The notes: a model not told the origin generated them from the letters alone. Shown: positions 19,425 to 28,891, numbered from the stretch's first letter. The stretch: 57,134 bases of DNA from Skeletonema tropicum (GCA_037178625.1 JAWZXG010000055.1:1-57134); one strand, 5' to 3'. Made by a program: numbers and translations.

Positions 19425-20444
19425 ATGCCCTTCTTCAACGTCATCGTTTCACCAGAAAAACCGAAAGCAGAAGCGGTAGCGGTAGAGAAAGAGGAGGACG
19501 ACATCGCTGCACTCATTTGGCAAGAAAGTCAATTTAGGAAAAGGGAGGCCGAAGCAGCTGCGGCTGCAATCAAGAAGAAAGCGCATGCTGCTGGTGGTAC
19601 AATTTGTTCAGCAGCTGCTTCTCAAGATCAAGATTCTACTGCATTGGTAGTGACACAGGTGATTAGAGCGACTTCGGCTGTTGAGACTGAGAGAAAGAAA
19701 GAATCATCACCCAGCGTCAATGATGCAGATGATATGCCGAAGCCGGAAAAAGCTACTAAAAAGAGAAAACTATGTAGCAGCGAGGGATGTACAAACAAAT
19801 CCGTCAATAGAGGAGTGTGCAATAGACATGGGGCAAAGCGAACACTATGCAGTGTTGATGGGTGCACAAGTTCTGTCCAAAGAGGAGGAAAGTGTTACAG
19901 GCATGGGTATGGAGCAAAGAGGAAACGATGGAAACGATGTAGTTCGAAAGGATGCACAAATAATGTTTGGATAGGAGGAGTTTGCAGACTACATGGGCAA
20001 TGGGCAGAGGTCAAAAAAGCGACCGTGGAAGAGGAGGAGCAGGAGCGAGAATCACCAAACGAAAAAGATTTTATGCCGAAGCCGAAGAAAGCTGCTCCAA
20101 AGAGAAACCTATGCAGCAGTGAAGGGTGTTTAAACTTAGTCGTCAAGGGAGGAGTTTGTGTGAGGCATGGGGCAAAGACGAAAAGGTGCAGTGTTGATAA
20201 ATGTACAAGTCCTGCCAATCGGGGAGGAGTGTGTTACAGGCATGGATCAAAGAAGAAACGATGTAGTACTAAAGGATGCACAAATAAAGTTTGGGTGGGA
20301 GGAGTTTGCAGAGGACATGGGCAATGGGCGACGGTCAAATTATGCAGAATTGAAAGATGCACAAACCCTGCCAAACAGGGAGGAATGTGCTGGATGCATG
20401 GGGTGCAGTGTAAACCACAGTACAGGATACATGAAGCAATCTAA
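19425..20444 (+). CDS. CX4CX9CX2H zinc-finger repeat protein, copy 2
   Basis: 339 codons, identical to copy 1 apart from one glycine (ANRGGVC for ANREGVC) in the fifth repeat; the seven repeats and acidic N-terminus are unchanged. The near identity, including the promoter and 3' flank, indicates a recent tandem duplication of a unit of about 3.2 kb. The glycine version agrees with the other repeats, so copy 1 probably carries the change. The mirror copy is 46377-47397, broken by one extra T near 46455. Confidence 0.83.
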   Translation: MPFFNVIVSPEKPKAEAVAVEKEEDDIAALIWQESQFRKREAEAAAAAIKKKAHAAGGTICSAAASQDQDSTALVVTQVIRATSAVETERKKESSPSVNDADDMPKPEKATKKRKLCSSEGCTNKSVNRGVCNRHGAKRTLCSVDGCTSSVQRGGKCYRHGYGAKRKRWKRCSSKGCTNNVWIGGVCRLHGQWAEVKKATVEEEEQERESPNEKDFMPKPKKAAPKRNLCSSEGCLNLVVKGGVCVRHGAKTKRCSVDKCTSPANRGGVCYRHGSKKKRCSTKGCTNKVWVGGVCRGHGQWATVKLCRIERCTNPAKQGGMCWMHGVQCKPQYRIHEAI

Positions 20445-20958
20445 GAGGAGGAGTGTGCAGGTGCAGGGAGGAGCTGAGGAGGAATGGGACACTGTAAATT
20501 ACATAGTAGTAGTATCGATAAATGCAGGAATCAAGCTAAAACTAAAGGTTTATCTATGTCACTATATATCATGGAGCGAAGCACTACTTGCGCAGTACCG
20601 AGCGTCGGCAAAACAGATGTAGCCGAGAGTATGTTGGCCACGTTCCATTACAAAATAATGTGCAAAGACTTCAACGTAATGGATACCTGCTACCTCCACC
20701 TCTCCATAATGTGAATGCATAGCCACTTTCAAGGCATCAATTTGCGTGAGATTATTGTACAATACTTTGCCACAAAAAAGATCAGAGCGTTTTGCTGCTC
20801 GCCCGCCAGCTGTTGGTATCATTTTCTTCTTTTTAAGAAAGAAGATAAATTCAAATCAAATTCCAAAATATAAATACCATGTTGCGTCAAGCAAGCTACT
20901 TACTTACCACACCATGACAAGAGATTTTGCAGCGCTCACATACTTACAACCAACCTGC

Positions 20959-21557
20959 TCAGGAACACAGCAACAGAAGCCACAAGGTACCATTCGGATC
21001 ACGTTCTTGTCCACAAACATGCCCATCAAGACTCCCCCCCGACATGTGATATGGAATACCAAACCATTCATCAAATCCCCGATCAATTGGTAGATATCCC
21101 GGCCTCGATCCAAGATGCCACTTGCCAACTAATTTCGTCGCATATCCCTCCTGTTGCAGATAATCGGCGAGTGTAGTTTCATTGGCGAGTAGACCGTGCC
21201 GAGCATCTGGTTCAAAGACGCGGGGATAGACGCCTGTTCGTACGGGATATTTTCCTGTTAGTAAGGCTGCTCGACTTGCCGAGCATAATACTGCGGGTGA
21301 GTTCCAGTGGAGAAGTTTGAGGCCTTGAGTGGCTAGTGCATCTGTTCGTGGTAGTGTGCGTGATCGTGATTTGTTGTTGCTACTGCTCTTGGTCTGGAAG
21401 GTGCCGACATCGTCGTAGGCGAGATTGTCGGCAAAGAGAATTACAATATTTGGCTGTCTATTGTTGTGGCTTTTGCTCCACCGCTGCTGCTCGCTGGCAC
21501 AGTCAGTATCAGGATGAAAAGGAAAATGATGGCCGCTTTGAAGGCAATAGGACCCAT
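20959..21557 (-). pseudogene. Truncated arylsulfatase, module copy 3
   Basis: The original start is the minus-strand ATG at 21557 (MGPIAFKAAIIFLF). A one-base loss shortly after the signal peptide (AGCGGTGGAGCA instead of AGCGGTGAAGGCA) throws the frame; the same change is present in both arms of the palindrome, so it is a true mutation rather than noise. Downstream, the other frame still encodes the FADNLAYDDVG to GKWHLG region and ends at the same truncation point as copy 2 (LLLLCS). A 4-base duplication (ACTT) lies just downstream of the truncated end. Upstream of 21557 the promoter is no longer homologous to modules 1 and 2. Confidence 0.85.
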
Positions 21558-21714
21558 AGCTGAAAAGTTTGGTAACAGACGTATCTGCCCTAGGCGTGTA
21601 TGAAGACTCCAATTGTTGGTCAATGATGTCTAGAGGTAGCTTAATGCAGCATTCACCTAATTTCCAAGTGATATCATAGATCATAGTAGCAAGGCGATTG
21701 ACACATAATTGCAT

Positions 21715-22360
21715 GCCATCATGATGATGTATGTGTATGTGTGTGTGTGTGTGGCGCTTTAGCTCCTTCCCTGTTTTTGAATATTTTGAATGGGTTTGAA
21801 TGTCACTTCTTTCTTTGAAACAAGGGGCATAGTAGCTGGTGGGACAGTAGTAATTTTGGTAGGTTGGAGTTGTTGTGTGTAGAAGAATTAAAATTATGTG
21901 TTGTGAATCTGTGATTGCTGCATCCTGAGGACGCCCTGCTCCTCCTGCTAATCATATGCGAAAGTCGTACCACTGAGCCACTAGACGTCTAGTGGCTCAG
22001 TGGTACGACTTTTGCATATGATTAGCACCTCCGTCCAAGATGTTGGCTTTTTGGTTGAGAAAACTGCGATTTCTTGACAACATAGTACAATAAATAGTGG
22101 ATTGAAGATCTCTATTTTGGCACTGCGGGCGTGCATGTGTTTACAGTGTTTACAGAGACAAAGTAGCGAATAAAAGAAGGGATATACAAAGTGTAAGATA
22201 TACACTCATCAAGATCAAGCGCATGTGATCCGACAGGTCACAGTAGTAGAAGATGGTGTTTCGAGTAGAAAAGTGGCTTCGGGCTTGTTTTCTTGCTCTC
22301 TTTCCATCGATATTGTTCAAGTCACTCGCCCTCGCCGACCTTGGTAATTAAAGCTCAACT
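21715..22360. other. Intergenic region with GT repeat and an 82-base palindrome
   Basis: Between the copy 3 sulfatase remnant and the small minus-strand gene. It holds a GTGTGT tract (about 21730-21752), a stretch homologous to the sulfatase promoter (TTTGAATATTTTGAATGGG, near 21777), and the palindrome annotated separately. No gene is seen. Confidence 0.5.
21946..22027. repeat. 82-base loopless palindrome
   Basis: Two 41-base arms meet without a spacer at CTAGACGT/ACGTCTAG (centre 21986/21987). There is one mismatch (CGAAAG against CAAAAG). Each half reads TGGCTCAGTGGTA, which fits 11 of 12 positions of a tRNA A-box consensus, but no matching B-box or complete cloverleaf follows. The same palindrome recurs at 44794-44875 in the right arm with the mismatch reversed, as expected. 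It would form a long cruciform or a hairpin RNA. Confidence 0.9.
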
Positions 22361-22609
22361 CTACATCACATCACAGCATTTCGTTACAGGGTTTTTGCCT
22401 GCCATGACATCCTCTTCCTCATTGCTATCAAGCACTAATGATCCACTACTGCCAACTCTACGTAGTCCAGAAGAGGTGAATGCATCCTTAAGAACCTTGG
22501 ACTTGGAGTTTGACTTCTTGTGAGTTTGTTGTTCCTCTCGCTCCTTCTCCTCTTCATGTTCGTGGTAATTTTGTGCTTCTCTGATGTTCTCTAATAAGTC
22601 CTGGTTCAA
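22361..22609 (-). CDS. Small acidic/coiled-coil hypothetical protein
   Basis: A frame of about 82 codons (no ATG near the start; TTG or an upstream exon would be needed) with strongly biased composition: a Glu-rich helical stretch (NIREAQNYHEHEEEKEREEQQ), a basic segment (KKSNSKSK) and a C-terminal part with VLDSNEEEDVMAG. It is undamaged in both arms. Upstream in the same frame there is a short open segment (MQLMMGLDKFALSI) ended by TGA, so the visible frame may be the last exon or a decayed remainder. No family is recognised. Confidence 0.35.
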   Translation of the reverse strand: MNQDLLENIREAQNYHEHEEEKEREEQQTHKKSNSKSKVLKDAFTSSGLRRVGSSGSLVLDSNEEEDVMAGKNPVTKCCDVM

Positions 22610-23313
22610 TTTTTGACGAGGACCTCAAATTGACAGCGCAAATTTATCCAAACCCATCATTAACTGCATTGGACGACTCAAATTTGAGTTAAGAACAAAC
22701 TACTTAGTTGTTGGAGTTGCTGGTTGCTGGCATAACATCTTTGACTTTGGCACGCTGCACATTGTTGAGCAGGCAGATCTACTGGAAGCAATGTGATGAC
22801 TCTGTGCATTTGAGCAAAAACTAACAAGCTTTGATTACGAGAGGCGTCGACAAAAGTATCCGAATGGAAGAAAAGGAAGAGTCGTGATAGAGGAAAACTG
22901 AAAACTAACTTTGTGGAGGATGGCAGCCTCAGCTCTCTTGCGTGTGTTTTCTCAAGAAGACAGGTCCTTCTTCATACCATCTTCATGTGGATACTAAAAT
23001 AGTGGCCAATAACCTTAAAATCGTCGTTTTTTATCATTAAGGTTATGCCAATTTTCTTTCACACAGCTGGCCCTTTCCCCAAAATCAACGACGGAATCCA
23101 TAACTGCGGCAATAACCCTAATGGTGTCTTAGCTTAACTTTCCGTAAACTTTTCCGGTTGGTTCTTCTTGCGCGCGGAGCCTCCTTCTCCTCCACGCGCG
23201 GGGCTTGTGGGGCTTTTCAGCATGGGATAGATAGCGATGGCCATCAAACAAGAAAATAGGATGAGAACCATCCAGATAAGAGTCAAAGCGTGTTCATCCT
23301 CCAGCCACACAAG
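22610..23313. other. Intergenic region upstream of MITE
   Basis: No gene recognised. It contains a partial match to the divergent promoter (AAACAAGAAAATAGGATGAGAACC...CAGATAAGAGTCAAAGCG near 23250-23290). That ties the DNA before zinc-finger copy 3 to the module promoters. An imperfect inverted repeat (GCCAATAACCTTAAAATCG / CATTAAGGTTATGCC) lies near 23004-23048. Confidence 0.4.
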
Positions 23314-23323
23314 AGACAAGAGT

Positions 23324-23535
23324 AGGCGTATCGGGATAGTGGGCGCTTTTCATACCCTCTTGTGGGCGGTGCCCACGTGGGGCCCACAACTGCAAAAAAT
23401 CAGGTGAAAATGAGCTAAATTGCGGGCAAAATCACCGAATATCGACACAAAATCACCCAAAATCTCCCGTCTAGCCTCCTGTCAAACCAGTCCCTCTTGT
23501 GGGCACGCCCACTCGCCCACTATCCCGATACGCCT
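23324..23535. mobile_element. 212-base MITE with 22-base TIRs and 10-base target duplication
   Basis: The termini are perfect 22-base inverted repeats (AGGCGTATCGGG... at 23324-23345; ...CCCGATACGCCT at 23514-23535). They are flanked by the 10-base direct repeat AGACAAGAGT at 23314-23323 and 23536-23545. The homologous promoter at 15995-16010 has the uninterrupted sequence ACACAAGAGTCAAA, giving an independent empty site. A subterminal CTCTTGTGGGC motif occurs twice inside, in direct orientation. A 9-11-base duplication is typical of Mutator-like elements, so a MULE-derived MITE is the best guess. There is no coding capacity. The mirror is 43286-43497, also 212 bases. Confidence 0.9.
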
Positions 23536-23737
23536 AGACAAGAGTCAAAGAAAAAATGCAAAACACTAACTTGCAGAGCTAAAGAAGAGTCAATGCACAA
23601 TGCAAACCTGTAGATGTAGAGCGTGATATCACTCTGCTCAACTTCTCATGAACACGCCAGCACAAACTCAGACCCAGATAGATACCATTATTTAACCATC
23701 ATCAAATAAGAGTATTCATAACTCTCAGTCGACAACG

Positions 23738-24613
23738 ATGCCTTCCTTCAACGTCATCGCCGCACCAGCAAAGCCGGTAGAGAGAGAAGAGGACGACATC
23801 GCTGCACTCATTTGGCAGGAAAGTCAGTTCAGGAAAAGGGAGGCCGCCGACAACATCAAGGAGATATCGTATGCTGGTGGTACTGCACATCTTGCTTCAA
23901 CTCAAAGGACCTCCGCCGCTTCAGCTGCAGTTAGCGATGCTACATTGGCAGTGAAAGTGAAAAAAACTACTGCGAAGAGAAAGGTAGAATCATCAAGCGT
24001 AGAAAATGTTGTGCCAAAAAAAGCTGCTCGAAAGAGGAAACTATGTAGCAGTGAAGGATGCACAAATATCGTCGTCAATGGAGGAGTGTGCATTAGACAT
24101 GGGGCAAAGGTCAAACTATGTAGCACCGAGGGATGTACAAACAAATCCGTCAATGGTGGAGTGTGCATTAGGCATGGGGCAAAGCTAAAGGTCAAACTAT
24201 GCAGCAGTGAAGGATGTACAAACAAAGTTATCAGAGGTGGAGTGTGTGTAAGGCACGGGGCAAAGGTAAAAAAACTATGCAACAGTGAAGGGTGCACAAA
24301 TAAAGTCCAAAAGGGAGGAGTGTGCGTTAGACATGGGGCAAAGATCAAACGATGCAGAAGTGAAGGATGTACAAACTATGCTGTCAGAGGAGGAGTTTGC
24401 CTAAGGCACGGGGCAAAGCTAAAGGTCAAACTATGCAACAGTGAAGGATGCAAAAACCATGCTCAAAAGGGAGGAGTGTGTGTAAGGCACGGGGCAAAGG
24501 TAAAAAAACTATGCAACAGTGAAGGATGCACAAATAAAGTTCAAAAGGGAGGAGTGTGCTGGAGGCATGGGGCAAAGTATAAACCACAACACAGGATGCA
24601 TAAATCAATCTAA
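23738..24613 (+). CDS. CX4CX9CX2H zinc-finger repeat protein, copy 3 (divergent)
   Basis: 291 codons from ATG 23738 (MPSFNVIAAPAKP). The N-terminal block EREEDDIAALIWQESQFRKREA is conserved with copies 1 and 2, while the following linker differs. Seven regular CX4CX9CX2H repeats follow without the central acidic linker (for example LCNSEGCTNKVQKGGVCVRHGAK), then a short basic end (KPQHRMHKSI). The repeats resemble each other more than those of copies 1 and 2, suggesting recent internal expansion. The promoter keeps degenerate versions of the AGAGCGT repeats and is interrupted by the MITE. The mirror copy at 42206-43083 carries several indels. Confidence 0.83.
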   Translation: MPSFNVIAAPAKPVEREEDDIAALIWQESQFRKREAADNIKEISYAGGTAHLASTQRTSAASAAVSDATLAVKVKKTTAKRKVESSSVENVVPKKAARKRKLCSSEGCTNIVVNGGVCIRHGAKVKLCSTEGCTNKSVNGGVCIRHGAKLKVKLCSSEGCTNKVIRGGVCVRHGAKVKKLCNSEGCTNKVQKGGVCVRHGAKIKRCRSEGCTNYAVRGGVCLRHGAKLKVKLCNSEGCKNHAQKGGVCVRHGAKVKKLCNSEGCTNKVQKGGVCWRHGAKYKPQHRMHKSI

Positions 24614-25117
24614 GAGGTGGAGTGTGCAGGCGGGAGGCATGTGGCAACGTGTAAATTATGTAGTATCGATAGATGCAGGAATCAAGCTAAAACTAAAGGA
24701 ATTTATCATGGTCACGGAGCAAACCACTACTTGTGCAGTAGCACGAGTATAGCTCAGAACATGGAGGATTATGCATCAGGCAAAGTGCAAAATGCACAAA
24801 GAAACCATGCGGCAGCAGCAGCCAAGGATGCATAAATCAATCGAGGGTGAGTGTGCGTTGCAAGCGTGTGGTGTGCAAAGTAGTACGTTAAGAAGCAATG
24901 CATCCAACAGAGTGTCTCAGAGGCAGGTGAGCTAAGATCAACCCATGCCCATGCAGTTTTAAGGATTTCACAAATCAAGTTATTAGATGAGAGGAGTGCC
25001 GGAGCAACCCCTACCCCTACTACCTCCTCCTTCCATGTGAATGATATCCGAGAAGAAGAAGAAGAATTGGCCAAAATCGATACAGATACTGAGTGCAGCG
25101 ATGATGCAATGTTGTAG
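24614..25117 (+). pseudogene. Decayed continuation of the zinc-finger gene and stranded C-terminal tail
   Basis: Beyond the stop, other frames still read finger-like sequence (KLCSIDRCRNQAKTKGIYHGHG, where the third Cys is Tyr) followed by HYLCSSTSIAQNMEDYA. After a TAG at 24881, a frame is open from 24884 to the stop at 25115-25117. It encodes an acidic tail of about 77 residues (ending FHVNDIREEEEELAKIDTDTECSDDAML) that looks protein-like but has no ATG. The simplest reading is that the ancestral gene was longer and that copy 3 has been shortened by stops; an unrecognised intron is the alternative. Confidence 0.45.
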
Positions 25118-25466
25118 CAGTAGTTGAGAGCATGGCATCGAGCATGTAGCATGAGTCAAAGTCAAACACGAAATATGCTGCCATCATCAAGGCGCTATGC
25201 TATGATTATCTTGCACCTTGCTCATCTCTTCCTCTTACAACATCAGATCACTTAATTATAATATCTATGCAATATGTTTGAGGCAACAAACATAAGTAAG
25301 TATCCACATCTCCTATCTTTCTTACAAACAAGCTTTACATATGTTTACACACTCTAGCTCTACTTAGCAGTTAGCCTCGATCTACCGTGCAATCACCATT
25401 CTTTCTCTCTCAACGCTCACGTTCTCTCCTGCACAATATTTTGTTAAATCATTCATTTCCTTTCAT

Positions 25467-26086
25467 CTACTCCATCTTCTTCGGGATACGATAATGAAAC
25501 AACATTTGACACATCTTCACATACCAAGCCCCATTCAACAAACAAAACAACACACTCAGATACAACAACAAATCCGTCTCCCCATCCAATTCATTCACAT
25601 ATGTGTCATATAAAAAGTAGGGAACCCAAATCACTCGACACACCGTAAAGGTCCCAAAGAACACCACAAATGACAAGTAACTCTTGCATCCCTTCCAGTA
25701 GTTGAAAGGGTAGGTGCTCCCCTCCACTAAATACCCCTTGCTCACACTCCGTAGGTTGCGATGCGTGAGACTCATTGCCGTGCCCAGATTTAATCCTAGT
25801 GAAATCACCCCGTGTATGGTCCACATGACATCTCGATTAATAAACCCCTCATCGATGATATCAACGACGAAGTAGGAGGAGCTGTAGCAAAGCGGTATTG
25901 ACTCTGGTAGGATGTGTTGTAAGGACAATAAGGCTAGGATGCACACGGGACGCTGTGGATGTTGGACAACTTCTCGCGAGGTAGTTTGAGAGAGGGGTGG
26001 TAGTAGGCTAGTAGCCAGAGGGTGAGGAAGACGCTGAAGAGTTTTACTTCCAAGTCGTCGAATACGATGTATTTTTTGGGTGTCAT
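25467..26086 (-). CDS. TLC-domain membrane protein (left-arm copy, frame broken once)
   Basis: Start is the minus-strand ATG at 26086, stop at 25467-25469. The product is polytopic: hydrophobic segments near LFSVFLTLWLLAYY, CILALLSLQHIL, VISLGLNLGTAMSL, SYLSFVVFFGTFTVCRVIWVPY and LLLYLSVLFCLLNGAWYV. The order YFVVDIIDEGFINRDVMWTIHG, then RxLSFV..RVIWVPY, and a last helix with LNGAWYVKMCQML, is typical of TRAM-LAG1-CLN8 (TLC) proteins of about 200 residues that act in membrane lipid homeostasis. A one-base loss near 25947 relative to the right arm breaks the N-terminal frame here, whereas the C-terminal end is correct here and shifted in the right arm. The combined length is 621 bases, 206 residues. 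Confidence 0.75.
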
Positions 26087-26960
26087 CTCTTTGTATGTTG
26101 ATGTTTGTTGCGCTTCTTTTTCAATTGCTTTGCGCTATGCTGCGCTGAATGATGGCTGAGACGGAAGCTGAATTTTAAGATAATCAAGTGGATGGATTAC
26201 CTGTAGCTGCTGAAGAACTATTGCGGTCGTCCGAAAGAAGGAAGTAATGTACCTACTCAATGATGGGTGGCACCTGCGCAATCATTAACCGCAACATCAA
26301 CATCAATGGATGATGATGATCTATGATGATGTTGTGTTGTGTGTGTGTGGATGATTTTATCGGAAACAGAAACAGAGAAAGAAAATGTGCCGTTCTGAGT
26401 GCCGAGCCCCATCCACGCTATGCGCAAAGCAAGCTTCCGGAACACATATGTACTCGAATCTATTGAATCACTCACCAGTGTTGATGTGACTGTCTGCTGT
26501 CTGATCAGACCAAGCCAAGATCTGTTCCCAAGAGCTGACACGTCGTTAGTCGGCAGTCGGTCACCAATGACCAATGATGAGTATTTTAGATCTATCTCAA
26601 GAGGCGATTCATTTCGAATGTGTAGAGTCACTTAGACTAAGCAACTTGGGCGTACATGGGAAAGCATCCGCATCATAAGCTGCAGGGGCAGGGGTAGCGC
26701 AGGGAGATGTTGTACATTTCATTCCAAGAGAGTTGGGCAAAAAAGATATCATCATGTTGCTGTAGTAACATTATTAGCATCAGCCAACAATAATGTTCCT
26801 TAGTATTACTCATCCCTTTTATACCTCCTCTATTAGTACTGAATCCGACGGTATTCTCTGCATCCCAACATCAAAGTTTCATGTGGTAGATATCTGAAAT
26901 TTGGGAATGAACCTTCAATTTCAATTCTGTAAAAAATTCTGTAAAATCTCTCCGTCTCTT
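26087..26960. other. Intergenic region between TLC and GST genes
   Basis: Upstream region of the TLC gene and 3' flank of the GST gene. It contains GATGATGAT and GTGTGTGTG microsatellites (26305-26350). A 124-codon open frame on the minus strand (26257-26631) has no ATG at its start and ends in His/Ser repeats, so I do not call it a gene. Confidence 0.5.
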
Positions 26961-27633
26961 CTAGACACCAAATGGGTTAGCATCAGTGTAGGTGCTAGCA
27001 CTCAAATATTTTGCCACATTTTCATCCGCCTTGACTTTATCACAAAGTGCCGTCACCTTCTCCCACTTCCCAAAATCATACTGAGCAAGCTTCGCAGCGC
27101 TCCCAAATGGTAGGGCGGCAATAGTAATATTCAACAATGCAAGATCAGCGGGTGTGGGTAGGGCAAGCCTTGAATGAAGCCCTCGGCAGGAAGTTGTTCT
27201 TCAATTACACCAAACCACTTATCAAACAAGGCGCACACACGTCTTTGACGGCTTTGCTTTTGTCTTCCGTTTGGGTGGTAAAGATGGCCTTGGCGCAGTA
27301 TTGAAGCAGCTCCTCCTTAATTTGCATGAACATCATATCTTTTGCTCTTTGTTGAGCTGTTAGATCCTTGTACCGAGGAGCAATAGACGCCAAGTACGCC
27401 TCGATGGCACCACTCTGCGACATTTTAAGATCGCCATGTTGCAGTAGAGGCATACCGCTGGGAGACATGTAATTCGTTTTACTTTCTCCCGTTTCTTTAA
27501 TTTCTGGCGAACCAAAGTTGGCCATGTTGGCGGATTCGGTGATGGTGATTCCGCCAGCGGCCGCGATGAGACGTGCGAGTTCTGCACGTCCAGCAATGGG
27601 CGCGTATATCAAGTATGGATTTTCAGATGCCAT
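26961..27633 (-). CDS. Glutathione S-transferase, sigma-like (left-arm copy, frameshifted)
   Basis: Start is the minus-strand ATG at 27633, stop at 26961-26963. The thioredoxin-like N-domain has LIYAPIAGRAELARLI (probable catalytic Tyr) and the glutathione-contact motif MSQSGAIEAYLA; an all-helical C-domain follows. This arm has an extra dinucleotide (GCGCACACACG near 27236) and a missing G near 27165, both corrected in the right arm, where the gene is intact. The net length is 673 instead of 672 bases. Cytosolic GSTs conjugate glutathione to electrophiles; sigma class also includes prostaglandin-type isomerases, so the substrate is open. Confidence 0.85.
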
Positions 27634-27911
27634 GTTGTTATTATTGCGATAGGTATTGTGGATTGTTGATCTTTTATATCTTTTATTTGGCTGACCTGGT
27701 TTGCTTCTGTGATTACCGTCGCAAAAGATATGTTTACACAGAGTATTTTTGGAGCTGAGGAAATGCACGTCCGGGGATGCACGTCCCCTTTCTGCAGTTT
27801 CACGTCTTGTGTAACTAACGCCATTTTCTGCAGTTTCACGTCGTGTATAAAGGCCGTGCGCGTCGATTTTTTGGAACCGGAGCCTTTCCCGCAATTTTTT
27901 TGTTAGGAAAA
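27634..27911. promoter_or_regulatory. Upstream region of the GST gene with CGTGAAACTGCAG repeats
   Basis: Upstream of the GST ATG, the minus strand carries three imperfect direct repeats of CACGACGTGAAACTGCAGAAA type (near 27790-27850: two full GTGAAACTGCAGAAA units, one partial with GACGTGCAT). They could be stress-responsive promoter elements; this is inferred from position and repetition only. Confidence 0.35.
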
Positions 27912-27915
27912 TGCT

Positions 27916-28304
27916 CTAGCTTTGGGCCGTGGTGCGTGGTGGCCAAAATTAAGTTTCAGGGAAGTGGTTTACATGCTTGTCCCGAGATACTATCCTTTAG
28001 GTGACTATTATGAGAGTATATATACTGAGGGGCAGGTGGTGAAGCCTTATATTTTCGTCGAGATATGCATTTGAAGGTGCTCTCTAGCTTGGTACTAGCT
28101 TTGATGGCTGATGGCCTGCCAAATTTGTGCAGCAAAAAGCTAGTGGACTCTCACATGCATTTCTCAGCGGAGCATTGGAATTATTTTACAGCCAACACAT
28201 GTATAGAAAACCCCCATTATGGTCGACAAAAGGATGGTGATACTGGAAAAGCATATTCGGCAACTCCCCAAAATATAATTTTGGCCATTGTGGCCCAAAG
28301 CTAG
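27916..28304. mobile_element. Candidate 389-base TIR element
   Basis: CTAGCTTTGGGCC at 27916-27928 is matched by GGCCCAAAGCTAG at 28292-28304. Similarity continues inwards in imperfect form to GGCCAAAATTAA / ATAATTTTGGCC, giving about 35 bases of terminal inverted repeat. A third related block (CTAGCTTTGATGGCTGATGGCC) lies inside near 28100. No clear target duplication can be drawn and there is no empty site in the window. A 79-codon frame starting at ATG 28065 sits inside but is not kept in the right-arm copy (38517-38903). Confidence 0.5.
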
Positions 28305-28891
28305 ATCTAAAGTAAGCAATAATCTGTCGAATGCCATACAAGCTGCAAGGCTCCGCGGACAATGGACGATCCTGAAGAAGTGAACGTGGCCGTAGCGAGA
28401 GGTTTCACCCGATCTGGTGTCGTAGGTTGGGAGAGACAACGTTGCTGGGGATAAGATTCCTAAAGCCCAAATTAGCCGGAAACTGGTGCACTAAGGCACG
28501 GCTATTCCTACTCGATTCCCGAAGTATTACTGAGAGAAAGATCCGCCATAGGCGTCTACTTACTACACGGTGTTATTGTTTATTTCTATTTCTTCGACTG
28601 TGAGGTATCGACGTGCCATGGTCGATCTTCAATTCTTGATGAGATAAAATCTTATCCCGCCAAAAGAACAAGCAGATGTCCGATTCCGTGACGAATCAAA
28701 ATAACGTAAATCCATGTTCCCATAATTCCTAAATCCAATATTCCCGATAATGATGATGGAAAGGCAGCGTTCCAAAACATAGTTCAATACTCCCCAACCT
28801 GCGTAATAATCATCATTTCTTTCCATACAACAAACCTATCCCCATCTTCCTTTCCCATATACCTTTCCTAAACTATCTCTCCCCAATTTTC
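28305..28891. other. 3' flank of the 541-codon gene, no gene seen
   Basis: No recognisable coding sequence. Short open frames on the minus strand (28629-28826) do not resemble anything and are in a different frame from the upstream gene. It may include the 3' UTR of the gene at 28892. Confidence 0.4.

Noticed and set aside
21946..22027. A complete tRNA gene
   Set aside because: Only an A-box-like block is present; no acceptor pairing, anticodon stem or T-arm can be drawn.
26257..26631. 124-codon minus-strand frame, open in both arms
   Set aside because: It has no ATG at its start, low-complexity His/Ser end, and lies in the upstream region of the TLC gene.
28065..28304. 79-codon frame with a signal-peptide-like start
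   Set aside because: It lies inside a candidate TIR element and is not maintained in the right arm.
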